In this document: positions 10,510-19,086 of the stretch, in pieces
Position numbering within the stretch: position 1 is the first letter of the stretch
Layout: every line of letters starts with the position of its first letter
Source of the DNA: Streptomyces calvus
GTDB lineage: Bacteria > Actinomycetota > Actinomycetes > Streptomycetales > Streptomycetaceae
Assembly: GCF_006782915.1 (NCBI RefSeq)
Contig: NZ_VCNP01000056.1
Span: 1-64,000, forward strand
Reading direction: 5' to 3'
Length of the DNA: 64,000 bases
Program-made: the position numbers and the translations under genes
Notes under the pieces: model-generated
What the model saw: the letters and a program-made list of their open reading frames with translations, nothing else
Told to the model about the DNA's origin: nothing
Databases searched by the model: none

Positions 10510-10515
10510 TACAGT
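10510..10515 (+). promoter_or_regulatory. Minus-10 box for leaderless DUF2510 transcript
   Basis: TACAGT followed by 6 nt and the ATG at 10522, without a ribosome site. This suggests the gene has its own leaderless promoter and is not part of the preceding operon. Confidence 0.35.
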
Positions 10516-10521
10516 GCCGCA

Positions 10522-11445
10522 ATGAGCATGACGCCCCCGCCCGGCTGGTACCCCGACCCGCACGGACCCCACCTGGAACGCTGGTGGGACGGCACGGCCT
10601 GGACCGAGCACCGGCGCGCCCCCGAGGCCGCCGGCCCTCCGGTGCCCCCGTCGCCGGACGGCACCGCGGGCACCGGCCGGGCGCGGGCGATCGCGCTCAC
10701 CACCGCGGGCGCGGTGCTCGTCGCCGCGATCGTCACCGGCGCGGTGTTCCTCGGCGACGACGACGGCCCCGGCACGAGGAGCGCACCGGCCACCACCACG
10801 GCCCCCACCGCCACGCCCTCCACCGCGGGCACCCCGTCACCGTCCGAGTCCGAGTCCGCCTCAGCGGACCCGCACGTCGTCGAGGACCAGCTCAACGGCA
10901 TCACCTTCCCGCTCCTCGACGGCTGGACCCGCCCCGAGCACGTCGCCGAGGACGACGTCGTCATGACCACCGAGGGCACCTACGACTGCCCCGGCGAGGG
11001 CACCGTCTGCCGCCACGGCCTCGTCATCTCCCGCACGGTGACCGCCAGCGACGAGACCTCGCCACGGCTGCTCGCCGAGCGGGACATCCGGGACGCCGCC
11101 GACGAGGCCTTCGACCAGGACGCCGTCGGCAACCGCCCCTACGGCGGCATCGAGTCCCACGAGGCCGTCGGATCCGGCACGGTCGCGGTGGCGGGCCGCG
11201 CCGGGTACTACGTGCGCTGGCGCGTGACCACCGCCAAGGGGCCCGGCGGCTACGTGCAGTCCCTGGTCTTCCCGTCCAGCGTCGGCACCGAGTCCCCGGT
11301 CGTCGTCCGCTACGTCTTCGACGCCGGCGAGGACGGCCCGCCCCTGGCCGACATGGACCGCATCACCGAGGGCATCCGCTCGGCCACCGACGCCGACTCC
11401 GGCGGCGGCGTCGGCAGCAGCATCGGCCCGACCGACAGGCCCTAG
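10522..11445 (+). CDS. DUF2510-domain membrane-anchored protein
   Basis: A 307-residue protein of unknown function. The N terminus is a DUF2510 domain (PPPGWYPDPHGPHLERWWDG), followed by one membrane helix at about residues 55-75 (AIALTTAGAVLVAAIVTGAV), a Thr/Ser/Pro-rich linker and an extracytoplasmic domain of about 190 residues (HVVEDQLNGITFPLLDGWTR). This build is common for actinobacterial surface lipoprotein-like proteins. The TAG stop (11443-11445) lies inside the 6-bp target duplication of the adjacent IS element and was not disrupted by it. Confidence 0.8.
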   Translation: MSMTPPPGWYPDPHGPHLERWWDGTAWTEHRRAPEAAGPPVPPSPDGTAGTGRARAIALTTAGAVLVAAIVTGAVFLGDDDGPGTRSAPATTTAPTATPSTAGTPSPSESESASADPHVVEDQLNGITFPLLDGWTRPEHVAEDDVVMTTEGTYDCPGEGTVCRHGLVISRTVTASDETSPRLLAERDIRDAADEAFDQDAVGNRPYGGIESHEAVGSGTVAVAGRAGYYVRWRVTTAKGPGGYVQSLVFPSSVGTESPVVVRYVFDAGEDGPPLADMDRITEGIRSATDADSGGGVGSSIGPTDRP

Positions 11446-11446
11446 A
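11441..11446. repeat. IS481 target-site duplication, left copy
   Basis: CCTAGA directly abuts the left terminal repeat and is repeated exactly at 12742-12747. It contains the stop codon of the DUF2510 gene. Confidence 0.85.
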
Positions 11447-12741
11447 TGTGCTGTCCCGGGACGTTGGTGACACGCGTGCTGGGTGCTTGAACAGGTGAGG
11501 GCCTTCTGGGTTCGGTGTGGATCGCGACATCTACCGCCGAAGCTCAGGAGGCCCTCGTGTCCCACCGTAATGCCCCGCTGACTCCGACCGGGAGGCTGCG
11601 TCTGGCCCGGTGTGTCGTGGACGAAGGCTGGCCGCTGCGGCGGGCCGCGGAACGCTTCCAGGTCAGCCCCACCACCGCCGCACGCTGGGCGGGCCGCTCC
11701 CGGCAGCTGGGCGCGGCCGGGATGCTCGACCGCTCCAGCCGCCCGCACCACAGCCCGCGCCAGACGCCCGCCCCGGTCGAACAGCAGGTGGGGCGGCTGC
11801 GACGCGAACACCGGATCGGTCCGCTGCGTCTGGCCGGTGTGTCGTGGAGGAAGGCTGGCCGCTGCGGCGGGCCGCGGAACGCTTCCAGGTCAGCCCCACC
11901 ACCGCCGCACGCTGGGCGGGCCGCTACCGGCAGCTGGGCGCGGCCGGGATGCTCGACCGCTCCAGCCGCCCGCACCACAGCCCGCGCCAGACGCCCGCCC
12001 CGGTCGAACAGCAGGTGGTGCGGCTGCGACGCGAACACCGGATCGGTCCGCTGCGTCTGGCCGCCCGTGCCGGCATCGCCGCTTCCACCGCCCACCGCGT
12101 CCTCGTCCGGCACGGCCTGCCCGCGCTCGCCGCCTGCGACCGGGCCACCGGCGAACCCGTCCGCCGCTACGAGCGTGCCCGGCCCGGCGAACTGGTCCAC
12201 ATCGACGTCAAGAAGCTCGGCCGCATCCCCGACGGCGGCGGCCACAAGGTCCTCGGCCGGGCAGCCGGCCGGGCCAACCAGGACCGCCGCAACGGCACCG
12301 GATACGCCTACCTGCACACCGCCCTGGACGACCACACCCGCCTCGCCTACACCGAGGACCTTCCCGATGAGAAGGCCGCCACCTGCGCAGCCTTCCTGCG
12401 ACGGGCAACTGCCTGGTTCGCCCAGCAAGGCGTCACCGTCGAGCGCGTGCTGACCGACAACGCCTGGGCCTACACCAAGAACACCTGGCGCCAGACCTGC
12501 CACGAGCTGGGCATCAGCCCCCGCTGGACGAGGCCCTGGCGGCCGCAGACCAACGGCAAAGTCGAACGCTTCCACCGCACCCTGCTCGAGGAGTGGGCCT
12601 ACCAGCGGCCCTACACCTCAGACCGCGAACGCCAGGCCACGTTTCCCGACTGGCTGGACTGGTACAACTACCACCGCCCCCACACCGGCATCCACGGCCA
12701 GACACCCGCCAGCCGCGTCACCAACCTGTCCGGACAGCACA
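11447..12741 (+). mobile_element. IS481-family insertion sequence, decayed
   Basis: A 1,295-bp element starting TGT and ending ACA. Imperfect 25-bp terminal inverted repeats (11447-11471 and 12717-12741) share TGTGCTGTCC at the tip and TTGGTGAC inside. It is flanked by an exact 6-bp duplication CCTAGA. Removing the internal 227-bp duplication would give about 1,068 bp, the usual IS481-family size. The single transposase gene is frameshifted, so the copy is probably immobile unless a related transposase acts in trans. It lies exactly between two convergent genes and damages neither. Confidence 0.9.
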
Positions 12742-12746
12742 CCTAG
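11557..12746 (+). pseudogene. IS481-family transposase, frameshifted
   Basis: The frame opens at GTG 11557 after CAGGAGG and encodes an N-terminal helix-turn-helix (PLRRAAERFQVSPTTAARWA). The second repeat of an internal duplication lacks one C at 11835/11836, so this frame is lost before the catalytic core. The core continues in another frame: catalytic Asp in VHIDVKKLGR, Asp in LTDNAWAY and Glu in QTNGKVERFHR, then the C-terminal HTGIHGQTPASRV. Its TAG stop (12744-12746) is supplied by the right target duplication. A single frame is normal in this family, so a programmed shift is unlikely. Confidence 0.88.
11608..12062 (+). repeat. Tandem duplication inside the transposase gene
   Basis: Two adjacent near-identical units, 11608-11835 (228 bp) and 11836-12062 (227 bp), differ by a missing C at the start of the second and about three substitutions. 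Each encodes the whole helix-turn-helix region, about 76 codons. A 13-bp word GCTGCGTCTGGCC at 11595, 11823 and 12050 marks the joints. Confidence 0.92.
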
Positions 12747-12747
12747 A
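12742..12747. repeat. IS481 target-site duplication, right copy
   Basis: Exact copy of CCTAGA at 11441-11446. It supplies both the transposase stop (TAG 12744-12746, plus strand) and the stop of the convergent PLP enzyme gene (CTA 12743-12745, minus strand). Confidence 0.85.
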
Positions 12748-13945
12748 GGAACGTGCGGCCCTCGCCGCGGTACGTCGGCACCGTCGCCGTCACCGCGTCG
12801 CCCTCGACCAGGTGCAGCGCGTCGAACCGCTCGCACAGCTCGCCCGCCTTGGCGTGCCGGAACCACACCTTGTCGCCGATCAGCAGATCGTCGGCGGGCG
12901 ACCCCAGCAGCGGCGTCTGCACCTCACCGGCCCCCTCCTGCGGGTCGTACCGCAGCCCCTCGGGCAGGTACGGCACCGGCAGCCGGTCCGCGCCGGGCGC
13001 GCCGGACGCCGGATACCCGCCGCCCAGCACCGTCACCGCACCCACGCCCGGGCGCCGCACCACGGGCAGCGCGAACAGCGCCGACGGGCGCCCGCTGAAC
13101 GACGTGTAGTTGTCGAACAGCCGCGGCACGTACAGCCCCGAACCGGCCGCTATCTCCGTCACCGCGTCCTCCGCGGCGGTGTGCTGCACACTGCCCGTGC
13201 CGCCGCCGTTGACGAACTCCAGATCCGGTACGACCTCCCGCACCGCCCGCACCACGGCGGCCCGCCGCTGGGCGAGTTCCCGGCGGGCGGCGGCCTGCAT
13301 CAGCCGCACCGCACGCGACCGCAGCGGCCGCCCGGCCACCGCGTCGCCGACCCCGGCCACATGACCCTCGTACGCCATGATCCCCACGACCCGGAAGCCC
13401 GGGCGCCGGGACACCGCGCGCGCCAGGGCGGCGACCTGGCCGGGGGAGTGGAGCGGGGAACGCCGGGCGCCGACCCGCACCCGCCCGCCGAGCAGCTTCA
13501 GCGACGTGTCCAACTCCAGGCACACCCGCACCACTTCGCCGCCGCCCGCACGCGAGGCGTCGATCAGGTCCAGCTGCGCCGGGTCGTCGACCATGACGGT
13601 GACGGCGGCGGCGAGCCCCGGATCGGCGGCCAGTTCCGCGTACCCGGCGCGGTCGGCCGACGGGTAGGCCAGCAGGACGTCGTCGAAACCGGAGCGGGCC
13701 AGCCACAGGGACTCGGCGAGGGTGAACGACATGATGCCCGCGAAGCCCTCCCGGGCCAGGACCCGTTCGAGCAGCGCGCGACACCGCACGGACTTGCTGG
13801 CGACCCGCACCGGCTTGCCGCCCGCCCGGCGGACCAGATCGTCCGCGTTGGCGTCGAAGGCGTCGAGATCCACGAGGGCGAGCGGGGCGTCGAGCTGGGC
13901 CGTGGCCCGGTCGTAACGGGCCCGGTCGACGGAGCGCGCAGTCAT
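12743..13945 (-). CDS. PLP-dependent alanine-racemase-fold amino acid deaminase/aldolase
   Basis: A 400-residue enzyme of fold-type III. The PLP lysine is in VRVASKSVR near residue 50, on the first strand of the TIM barrel, and metal/PLP C-terminal ligands are suggested by WFRHAKAGELCERF, as in D-threonine aldolase and D-serine dehydratase relatives. Such proteins act on D- or beta-hydroxy amino acids. The ATG at 13945 has only a weak ribosome site (GGCAGGC). Before the IS arrived its TAG stop overlapped that of the DUF2510 gene in a CTAG tetramer. The substrate is not evident. Confidence 0.78.
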   Translation of the reverse strand: MTARSVDRARYDRATAQLDAPLALVDLDAFDANADDLVRRAGGKPVRVASKSVRCRALLERVLAREGFAGIMSFTLAESLWLARSGFDDVLLAYPSADRAGYAELAADPGLAAAVTVMVDDPAQLDLIDASRAGGGEVVRVCLELDTSLKLLGGRVRVGARRSPLHSPGQVAALARAVSRRPGFRVVGIMAYEGHVAGVGDAVAGRPLRSRAVRLMQAAARRELAQRRAAVVRAVREVVPDLEFVNGGGTGSVQHTAAEDAVTEIAAGSGLYVPRLFDNYTSFSGRPSALFALPVVRRPGVGAVTVLGGGYPASGAPGADRLPVPYLPEGLRYDPQEGAGEVQTPLLGSPADDLLIGDKVWFRHAKAGELCERFDALHLVEGDAVTATVPTYRGEGRTFL

Positions 13946-14208
13946 GAGCGCAGCCTGCCAGACGGGATTACCGCAGGGTAGGGGGACGTTCCGGGCAGAT
14001 GCCGCGGCGGTGCGGACTGGGTTCCCGTACGGGCGGGGCCACGCCGTAGAGTGACGCGCACGCACGGCGGATCGGCGCCGGCCCGGAGTCCGGGCGGGAT
14101 GACGTGCCGTCCGTGCGGGTATCTGTGCCCGGGACGAGTCCGGGCCCCTGGCAGGAGATCACCGGCCCGCGGCAGTGGACGGCCCGGGCACGAGGAAACG
14201 GGGGGTGC

Positions 14209-16329
14209 ATGAGCACGGAAGCGCGGCGCGCCTCCTTCCCCCCGCGTCCCCCCGTCCCGCCCCGCCCCGCGCACCCGCCCGCCCCCGCCCCGGCGGACCG
14301 TGACCCCCAGAACAACCAGGATTCCCCCCACGGCCCCGGCCCCCGAACCCCCGCCGCGACCGACGCAACCGGCATCGCAAGCGCCGCCCCGACCGACGGG
14401 CCCGGCATCCCAAGCGCCGCCCCGACCGACGGGCCCGGCCTCCGCAACCCCGGCCCGACCGACGGACCCGGCCTCACGCCTCCCGCCCCGACGGTCCCGC
14501 GCGGACGCACCGCGGGCGGTCCCGGCGCCTTCGACGGCCGCGAACCGGCGGCCGGCCCCGGCGCCGGTGGCGGATCGGTTCCCCGGGGCCGTACCGCGGG
14601 CGGCACCGGTCTCTTCGACACCCGCACGCCGGTGCCCTCCACCGGCGGTTCGGACCCGTCCGGTCCCCGGGGACGCACCGTGGACGGTACGGGTGCCTTC
14701 CAGGCGCGAGAGCCGCGCGACGGGGCGGCCGGTACCGAATCCGGCGGTACGTCCGCCGGCGCGGAGGCCGCCGGTACCGCGGGCGGCCCGAGCGTCTACG
14801 ACGTCCGTGAGCCGGCGTCCGGTGCCGTACCCGGCGTGGCCGGCCCCCGCGGACGCACCGCGCGTGGCACCGGTGTGTTCGGTGCGGGTGAGGCGGCCGA
14901 CGGAGGCGGGGCCGAGGGGCGCACCGCCGGCTCCGCGCAGTCCCGGGACTCCCGCGGCCCTTCGGTGCCGCGGCCGCGTCTCACGGGCCCCGGCGGCGAG
15001 GTGTCCCCGCCCCCGCCGCCGCGCGCCTCCGCACGTTTCCCCGACGCGCCGCCGACCGCCGGCCGAAGCCCGCACACCCCGGCCGACACCCCCTCCGTAC
15101 CCCCGCAGCCCACCCACGGCACCGGCGCACCCGGCTCCGGCGTCCCACCGCAGTCCGCCCACGGCACCGGCGCACCCGGCTCCGGCGCCCCGCCGCAATC
15201 CCCCAACCGCACCGGCGCACCCGGCTCCGGCGCTCCGTCGCAGTCCGCCCACCGCACCGGCGCACCCGGCACCGGCGTCCCGCCGGAGAGTCCCTCGGAG
15301 ACGACCACCCCGCTGCGGCCCGTCCCCGCCGACCCGGACTCCCGGCCGGGCGGGACGCCGTCGGTGCCGCCCGTCCCGTCCCGCCCGGCTCCCGGCGCTC
15401 CGCGCCGCCCCGCACAGGGCTCCGCCCACCCGTCCGCCGCCGCGCCCGACCCCGGGCTCTCCTGGAGCGCGCCCCCGACCCCCGGCCGCACCGCCGCAGA
15501 CGCGCGGCGGCCCCGCGTGACCTTCGGGGAGCCGGAGGGCTACGACGTCGACGCGCGCCCGCGCCCGCTCGGGCGCCGCAACCGGTCACAGGTCGCGGCG
15601 GCCGCCGCCTGCCTCGTCCTCGGCACCGGCCTCATCGGCGGCGCCGTCGCCGGCAGCTGGCTCACCGGTGACGCGGACCGGCCCGGATCGCGCGGCAGCT
15701 TCGCCGCCGCCGGGGACATGTGGCACAACGTCCCCGTCGACCAGCTGTTCCCGCCCACCGTGCAGGGCAAGGGCGCGGGCCCCGGCGGCGCCGACCGGTT
15801 CTGGACCCGGATCGCCGTCGCCCCCGACAGCGGCTGCCGGGACGCCTTCGACCCGCTGCTGCGCAAGGCCCTCGCACCGGTCGGCTGCGAGCGCCTGCTG
15901 CGCGCCACCTACACCGACGCCACCCAGAGCCACGTCACCACCGTGGGCCTGCTCTTCACCACGGCCGACGCCGCCGGCATGACCGCCCTCGCCGACCGTT
16001 TCGACCGGGACCGCCTGGACCGCCGTACCGACCTGATGCCGCTGCCGTACGCCGCGGAGGGCACCGCCGCCGCCGGGTTCGGCGCGCGGCAGCGCGCCTC
16101 CTGGGCGATCTCCGTCCTCACGGACGCCCCCGTCGTCGTCTACGCCGTCTCCGGCTGGGCCGACGGCCGTGCCGTCGACACCCCGCAACCCGCCGAGGAT
16201 GCCATGGAGTCCGGAGCCACCACCGCCCCCGCCCAGGCGGGCCTCGGCCACGAGGCACAGGGCCTCGCCGACCGCGTCGAACGCGGTCTGCGCAAGAAGG
16301 CCGGCACCGCCACGGAACGGCCCTCATGA
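14209..16329 (+). CDS. Proline-rich repeat protein with one membrane helix, T7SS-associated
   Basis: A 706-residue protein. Residues 1-450 are a low-complexity Pro/Gly/Thr/Ala-rich cytoplasmic-type region with several repeat classes: APTDGPG motifs (about 60-95), PRGRTxxGTGxF motifs near residues 97, 125, 153 and 213, and four 15-residue HGTGAPGSGxPPQSA units from residue 303. A membrane helix spans about 460-482 (CLVLGTGLIGGAVAG). A folded domain of about 210 residues follows, with two Cys (SGCRDAF, VGCERLL) that could pair outside the cell. It overlaps the mycosin gene by 4 nt (ATGA), so the two are translationally coupled and probably partners. Function unknown. Confidence 0.75.
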   Translation: MSTEARRASFPPRPPVPPRPAHPPAPAPADRDPQNNQDSPHGPGPRTPAATDATGIASAAPTDGPGIPSAAPTDGPGLRNPGPTDGPGLTPPAPTVPRGRTAGGPGAFDGREPAAGPGAGGGSVPRGRTAGGTGLFDTRTPVPSTGGSDPSGPRGRTVDGTGAFQAREPRDGAAGTESGGTSAGAEAAGTAGGPSVYDVREPASGAVPGVAGPRGRTARGTGVFGAGEAADGGGAEGRTAGSAQSRDSRGPSVPRPRLTGPGGEVSPPPPPRASARFPDAPPTAGRSPHTPADTPSVPPQPTHGTGAPGSGVPPQSAHGTGAPGSGAPPQSPNRTGAPGSGAPSQSAHRTGAPGTGVPPESPSETTTPLRPVPADPDSRPGGTPSVPPVPSRPAPGAPRRPAQGSAHPSAAAPDPGLSWSAPPTPGRTAADARRPRVTFGEPEGYDVDARPRPLGRRNRSQVAAAAACLVLGTGLIGGAVAGSWLTGDADRPGSRGSFAAAGDMWHNVPVDQLFPPTVQGKGAGPGGADRFWTRIAVAPDSGCRDAFDPLLRKALAPVGCERLLRATYTDATQSHVTTVGLLFTTADAAGMTALADRFDRDRLDRRTDLMPLPYAAEGTAAAGFGARQRASWAISVLTDAPVVVYAVSGWADGRAVDTPQPAEDAMESGATTAPAQAGLGHEAQGLADRVERGLRKKAGTATERPS
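15115..15294 (+). repeat. Four 45-bp tandem coding repeats
   Basis: Units start at 15115, 15160, 15205 and 15250; each encodes a 15-residue Gly/Ala/Pro segment with core GTGAPGSG. The copies differ mostly by single bases, so copy number may vary between strains. Confidence 0.9.
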
Positions 16330-17504
16330 GGCCGCTCACCGGCCGCCGCCCCGCCGCGGTCCTCGCCGTCCTCCTCGCCGGCACCCTCGTGCTGCTCCCC
16401 ACCGCGCCCGCCCACGCCGACGGCATCCGCGCCCGCCAGTGGTCCCTGGAGGCCATGCACACCGCGCAGGCCTGGCAGACCACCAAGGGAGCGGGCGTCA
16501 CCGTCGCCGTCCTCGACACCGGCGTCGAGGCCGACCACCCCGACCTCGAGGGCAACGTCCTCACCGGCGAGGACCTGGTCGGCTTCGGCGCGAGCGAGGG
16601 CGACCGCGCCTGGGCCCGGCACGGCACCGCCATGGCCGGCATCATCGCCGGCCACGGACACGGCCCCGGCAACGCCGACGGCGTCATGGGCATCGCACCC
16701 GAGGCGAAGATCCTGCCCGTCCGCGTCATCCTGGAGGACGGCGACCCCTCCCGCGCCAAGGCCCGCAGCACCCGCGGCAACGCCCTGGCCGAGGGCATCC
16801 GCTGGGCCGCCGACCACGGCGCCGACGTCATCAACCTGTCCCTCGGCGACGACTCGGCCTCCGCACACCCCGAACCCGGCGAGGACGAGGCCATCCAGTA
16901 CGCGCTGCGCAAGGGCGTGGTCGTCGTCGCCTCCGCGGGCAACGGCGGCGAGAAGGGCGACCGCATCTCCTACCCGGCCGCCTACCCGGGGGTCATCGCC
17001 GTGACCGCCGTCGACCGCTACGGCACCCGCGCCCCGTTCTCCACCCGCCGCTGGTACGCCACGGTCAGCGCGCCCGGCGTCGACGTGATCATCGCCGACC
17101 CGGACCACAAGTACTACGAGGGCTGGGGCACCAGCGCCGCCGCCGCGTTCGTCTCCGGCGCCGTCGCCCTGGTCAAGGCCGCCCACCCGGGCCTGACCCC
17201 GGCCCAGGTCAAGCGCCTCCTGGAGGACACCGCCCGCAACGCCCCCGCCGACGGCCGCGACGACTCCCGGGGCTTCGGCTTCATCGACCCGGCCGCCGCG
17301 ATCGAGGCGGCCGGCCGCCTGGAACCGGAGGGCCTGAAGTCGGCGGCCCACGGCGACCGCTACTTCGGCCCCGGCCCGGACGCCACCGAGTCCGACGACA
17401 CCGCCGACTGGGCGGCCCCGCTGGCGGGCGGCGCCGGCGGCGTGCTGCTGGTGGCCGCGGTGGTCCTGTGGCGGGGCCGCCGCACCCACGGCGAGGACTA
17501 CTAG
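16326..17504 (+). CDS. mycP: Mycosin-type S8 serine protease
   Basis: A 392-residue secreted, membrane-anchored subtilisin-like protease. It has an N-terminal signal peptide to about residue 33 (AVLLAGTLVLLPTAPAHA), catalytic Asp in VAVLDTGVEADH, His in ARHGTAMAGI and Ser in GWGTSAAAAFVSG, and a C-terminal helix (GGVLLVAAVVLW) before a basic tail. Mycosins process substrates of, and stabilise, type VII secretion systems. No WXG100, EccC or EccD gene is present in this window, so it may be an orphan or serve a system elsewhere. The ATG overlaps the previous stop. Its stop overlaps the convergent beta-lactamase-like gene in a CTAG. Confidence 0.88.
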   Translation: MRPLTGRRPAAVLAVLLAGTLVLLPTAPAHADGIRARQWSLEAMHTAQAWQTTKGAGVTVAVLDTGVEADHPDLEGNVLTGEDLVGFGASEGDRAWARHGTAMAGIIAGHGHGPGNADGVMGIAPEAKILPVRVILEDGDPSRAKARSTRGNALAEGIRWAADHGADVINLSLGDDSASAHPEPGEDEAIQYALRKGVVVVASAGNGGEKGDRISYPAAYPGVIAVTAVDRYGTRAPFSTRRWYATVSAPGVDVIIADPDHKYYEGWGTSAAAAFVSGAVALVKAAHPGLTPAQVKRLLEDTARNAPADGRDDSRGFGFIDPAAAIEAAGRLEPEGLKSAAHGDRYFGPGPDATESDDTADWAAPLAGGAGGVLLVAAVVLWRGRRTHGEDY

Positions 17505-18280
17505 GGCCCGCCGTCCCCGTCGGCGCGGCCGACGGCGGGACACTCCTGCCACACCGACCGGGCCGCCGCCGCGGCGCGCTCCACCATGGCCACACCCCGC
17601 GCCCGGGACGCGTTGCCGTCGGACAGCACCGCCATGAGGCACACCCGGCCGCCGACGGTGACGCAGCCGACGCTGTGCACCACCCACAGCCCGGTCGCGT
17701 CCCGCGGCAGCCAACCGTTCTTCACGGCCCACGCCGTGCCCGGGTCCGCCACGGCCGGCACGCCCCACGCCTGGTCCGGCACGACCCGCCGCATCAGCCC
17801 CCGCGCGTACGCCCGCGCGTCCTCGCCCAGCTCCGACCTTTCCGCGTCCTCGCCGAACACCTGCCGCAGCAGCCTCAGCCGGTCCACGGCCGTGGTGCGG
17901 GTCAGCCCCCACAGCGTGCCGTCGCCGCCCGTGGTCTCCGTCAGCCCGAGGCGGGCGTTCGCCGCGTTCAGGCCGGCCGCCCGTCCGATCCGGTCCCACA
18001 GCGCCGACGCCGCGTCGTTGTCGCTGCGCTCGATCATCGCGGCCGCGTACGACCGCTCCTGCGCGGTCGGCTCCCGTCCGGCGTCCTGCGCCCCGAGCAG
18101 CAGCGCCGCCAGGATGTCGACCTTGACGACACTCGCCGTGACGAACGCCCGGCCGCCGTACGAGACGGTCTCCCCGCTCGCCAGGTCCACGGCCGCCACC
18201 GACAGCCCCGCACCGCTTGCCGGCCGCACCGCCGCCACGGCCGCCGCCAGTCGCGCCCCACGCCCCGTCCCCGTCACCAC
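17501..18280 (-). CDS. Class A beta-lactamase-like serine hydrolase
   Basis: A 259-residue protein with the three penicillin-recognising motifs: SxxK in ASVVKVD near residue 70, SDN in ERSDNDAAS near 115, and a KTG-like KNG in WAVKNGWLP near 210. There is no clear signal peptide from the chosen start. Many Streptomyces homologues are annotated as serine hydrolases and are not resistance enzymes. The GTG at 18280 is preferred because GGAGGGG lies 6 nt upstream; an ATG at 18364 would overlap the divergent sseB gene. It is convergent with mycP, sharing CTAG. Confidence 0.72.
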   Translation of the reverse strand: MVTGTGRGARLAAAVAAVRPASGAGLSVAAVDLASGETVSYGGRAFVTASVVKVDILAALLLGAQDAGREPTAQERSYAAAMIERSDNDAASALWDRIGRAAGLNAANARLGLTETTGGDGTLWGLTRTTAVDRLRLLRQVFGEDAERSELGEDARAYARGLMRRVVPDQAWGVPAVADPGTAWAVKNGWLPRDATGLWVVHSVGCVTVGGRVCLMAVLSDGNASRARGVAMVERAAAAARSVWQECPAVGRADGDGGP

Positions 18281-18333
18281 AGCCGTCCCCTCCGCCGAAG
18301 CCGCCCGCGTCCGAGCCTGCCACGGACGGCCGC

Positions 18334-18339
18334 TAAGGT
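18334..18339 (+). promoter_or_regulatory. Minus-10 box for leaderless sseB-like transcript
   Basis: TAAGGT followed by 8 nt and the GTG at 18348, with no ribosome site. Confidence 0.35.
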
Positions 18340-18347
18340 CGGTGACC

Positions 18348-19082
18348 GTGGCGAACAAGAACATTCCCGACCCCGGCTACCGCGACGACGACGGCTCCGC
18401 CGACCCCCGGCTGAGCGCCGCGCTCGCCGCCTGGGCCGAGGACGGCTCCGCCGTCGGTCCCGTCCTGGAGGCGCTCAAGGGCGCCCGGCTGCTGGTGCCC
18501 GTGGTGGCCCTGCTCGGCGAGGCCGAGGAGGACGAGAGGGGGCTTCGCCGCGAGAAGACCAGCGACATGGCCGTCCCCACCCTCAAGGCGGGACACCGCA
18601 CGGCGCTGCCGGCCTTCACCTCCACCGACTCCCTCGCCCGCTGGGACCCGGCGGCCCGTCCCGTCGCCGTACCGCTGCACCAGGCGCTGCAGGCCGCCGC
18701 GCACGAGAAGGCCGACACGGTCGTCCTGGACCTGGCCGGTCCCGTGCCGTTCGAACTGACCGGGCAGACCCTGCTGGCGCTCGCCGAGGGCCGCACGAGC
18801 ACCGACCCGCTCGCCGACCCGGCCGTCGTCGAGGCCGTACGGGCCGCGGTGGCCGCCGAGCCCGCCGTCCTGCGCGCCCACCTCGGCCCGGGTCAGGCCG
18901 ACGGCACCCTCGCCCTCGTCCTCGACCCGTCCGTCCCCGCCGCCGAGAGCGCCCGCGCGGTGGCCCGGCGGCTGGCCGCCGACGAAACGCTGAGGGCCCG
19001 CCTGGTGCGCGGCCTCGACCTGGCAGTCCTGCCGGCCGAGGCGACGCCGCCCGGCGAGCCCCTGTACGTCCGTACTCCCTGA
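18348..19082 (+). CDS. SseB-family protein
   Basis: A 244-residue soluble protein of the SseB N-terminal domain family (LVPVVALLGEAEEDERGLRREKTSDMA region split around residue 60, then FTSTDSLARWDP). The family is widespread in Streptomyces, often beside translation genes, with no settled function; the name comes from a Salmonella secretion chaperone whose role should not be transferred. The GTG start follows TAAGGT and no ribosome site. A MITE-like element begins 4 bp after its stop and separates it from the convergent DUF1844 gene. Confidence 0.75.
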   Translation: MANKNIPDPGYRDDDGSADPRLSAALAAWAEDGSAVGPVLEALKGARLLVPVVALLGEAEEDERGLRREKTSDMAVPTLKAGHRTALPAFTSTDSLARWDPAARPVAVPLHQALQAAAHEKADTVVLDLAGPVPFELTGQTLLALAEGRTSTDPLADPAVVEAVRAAVAAEPAVLRAHLGPGQADGTLALVLDPSVPAAESARAVARRLAADETLRARLVRGLDLAVLPAEATPPGEPLYVRTP

Positions 19083-19086
19083 GATC

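Noticed and set aside
11557..12746. Programmed frameshift in the IS481 transposase
   Set aside because: The family uses one continuous frame, there is no slippery heptamer, and the shift coincides with a one-base loss in a duplicated segment.
17501..18364. Longer beta-lactamase-like frame starting at ATG 18364
   Set aside because: It would overlap the divergent sseB start and lacks a ribosome site, while GTG 18280 has GGAGGGG 6 nt upstream.
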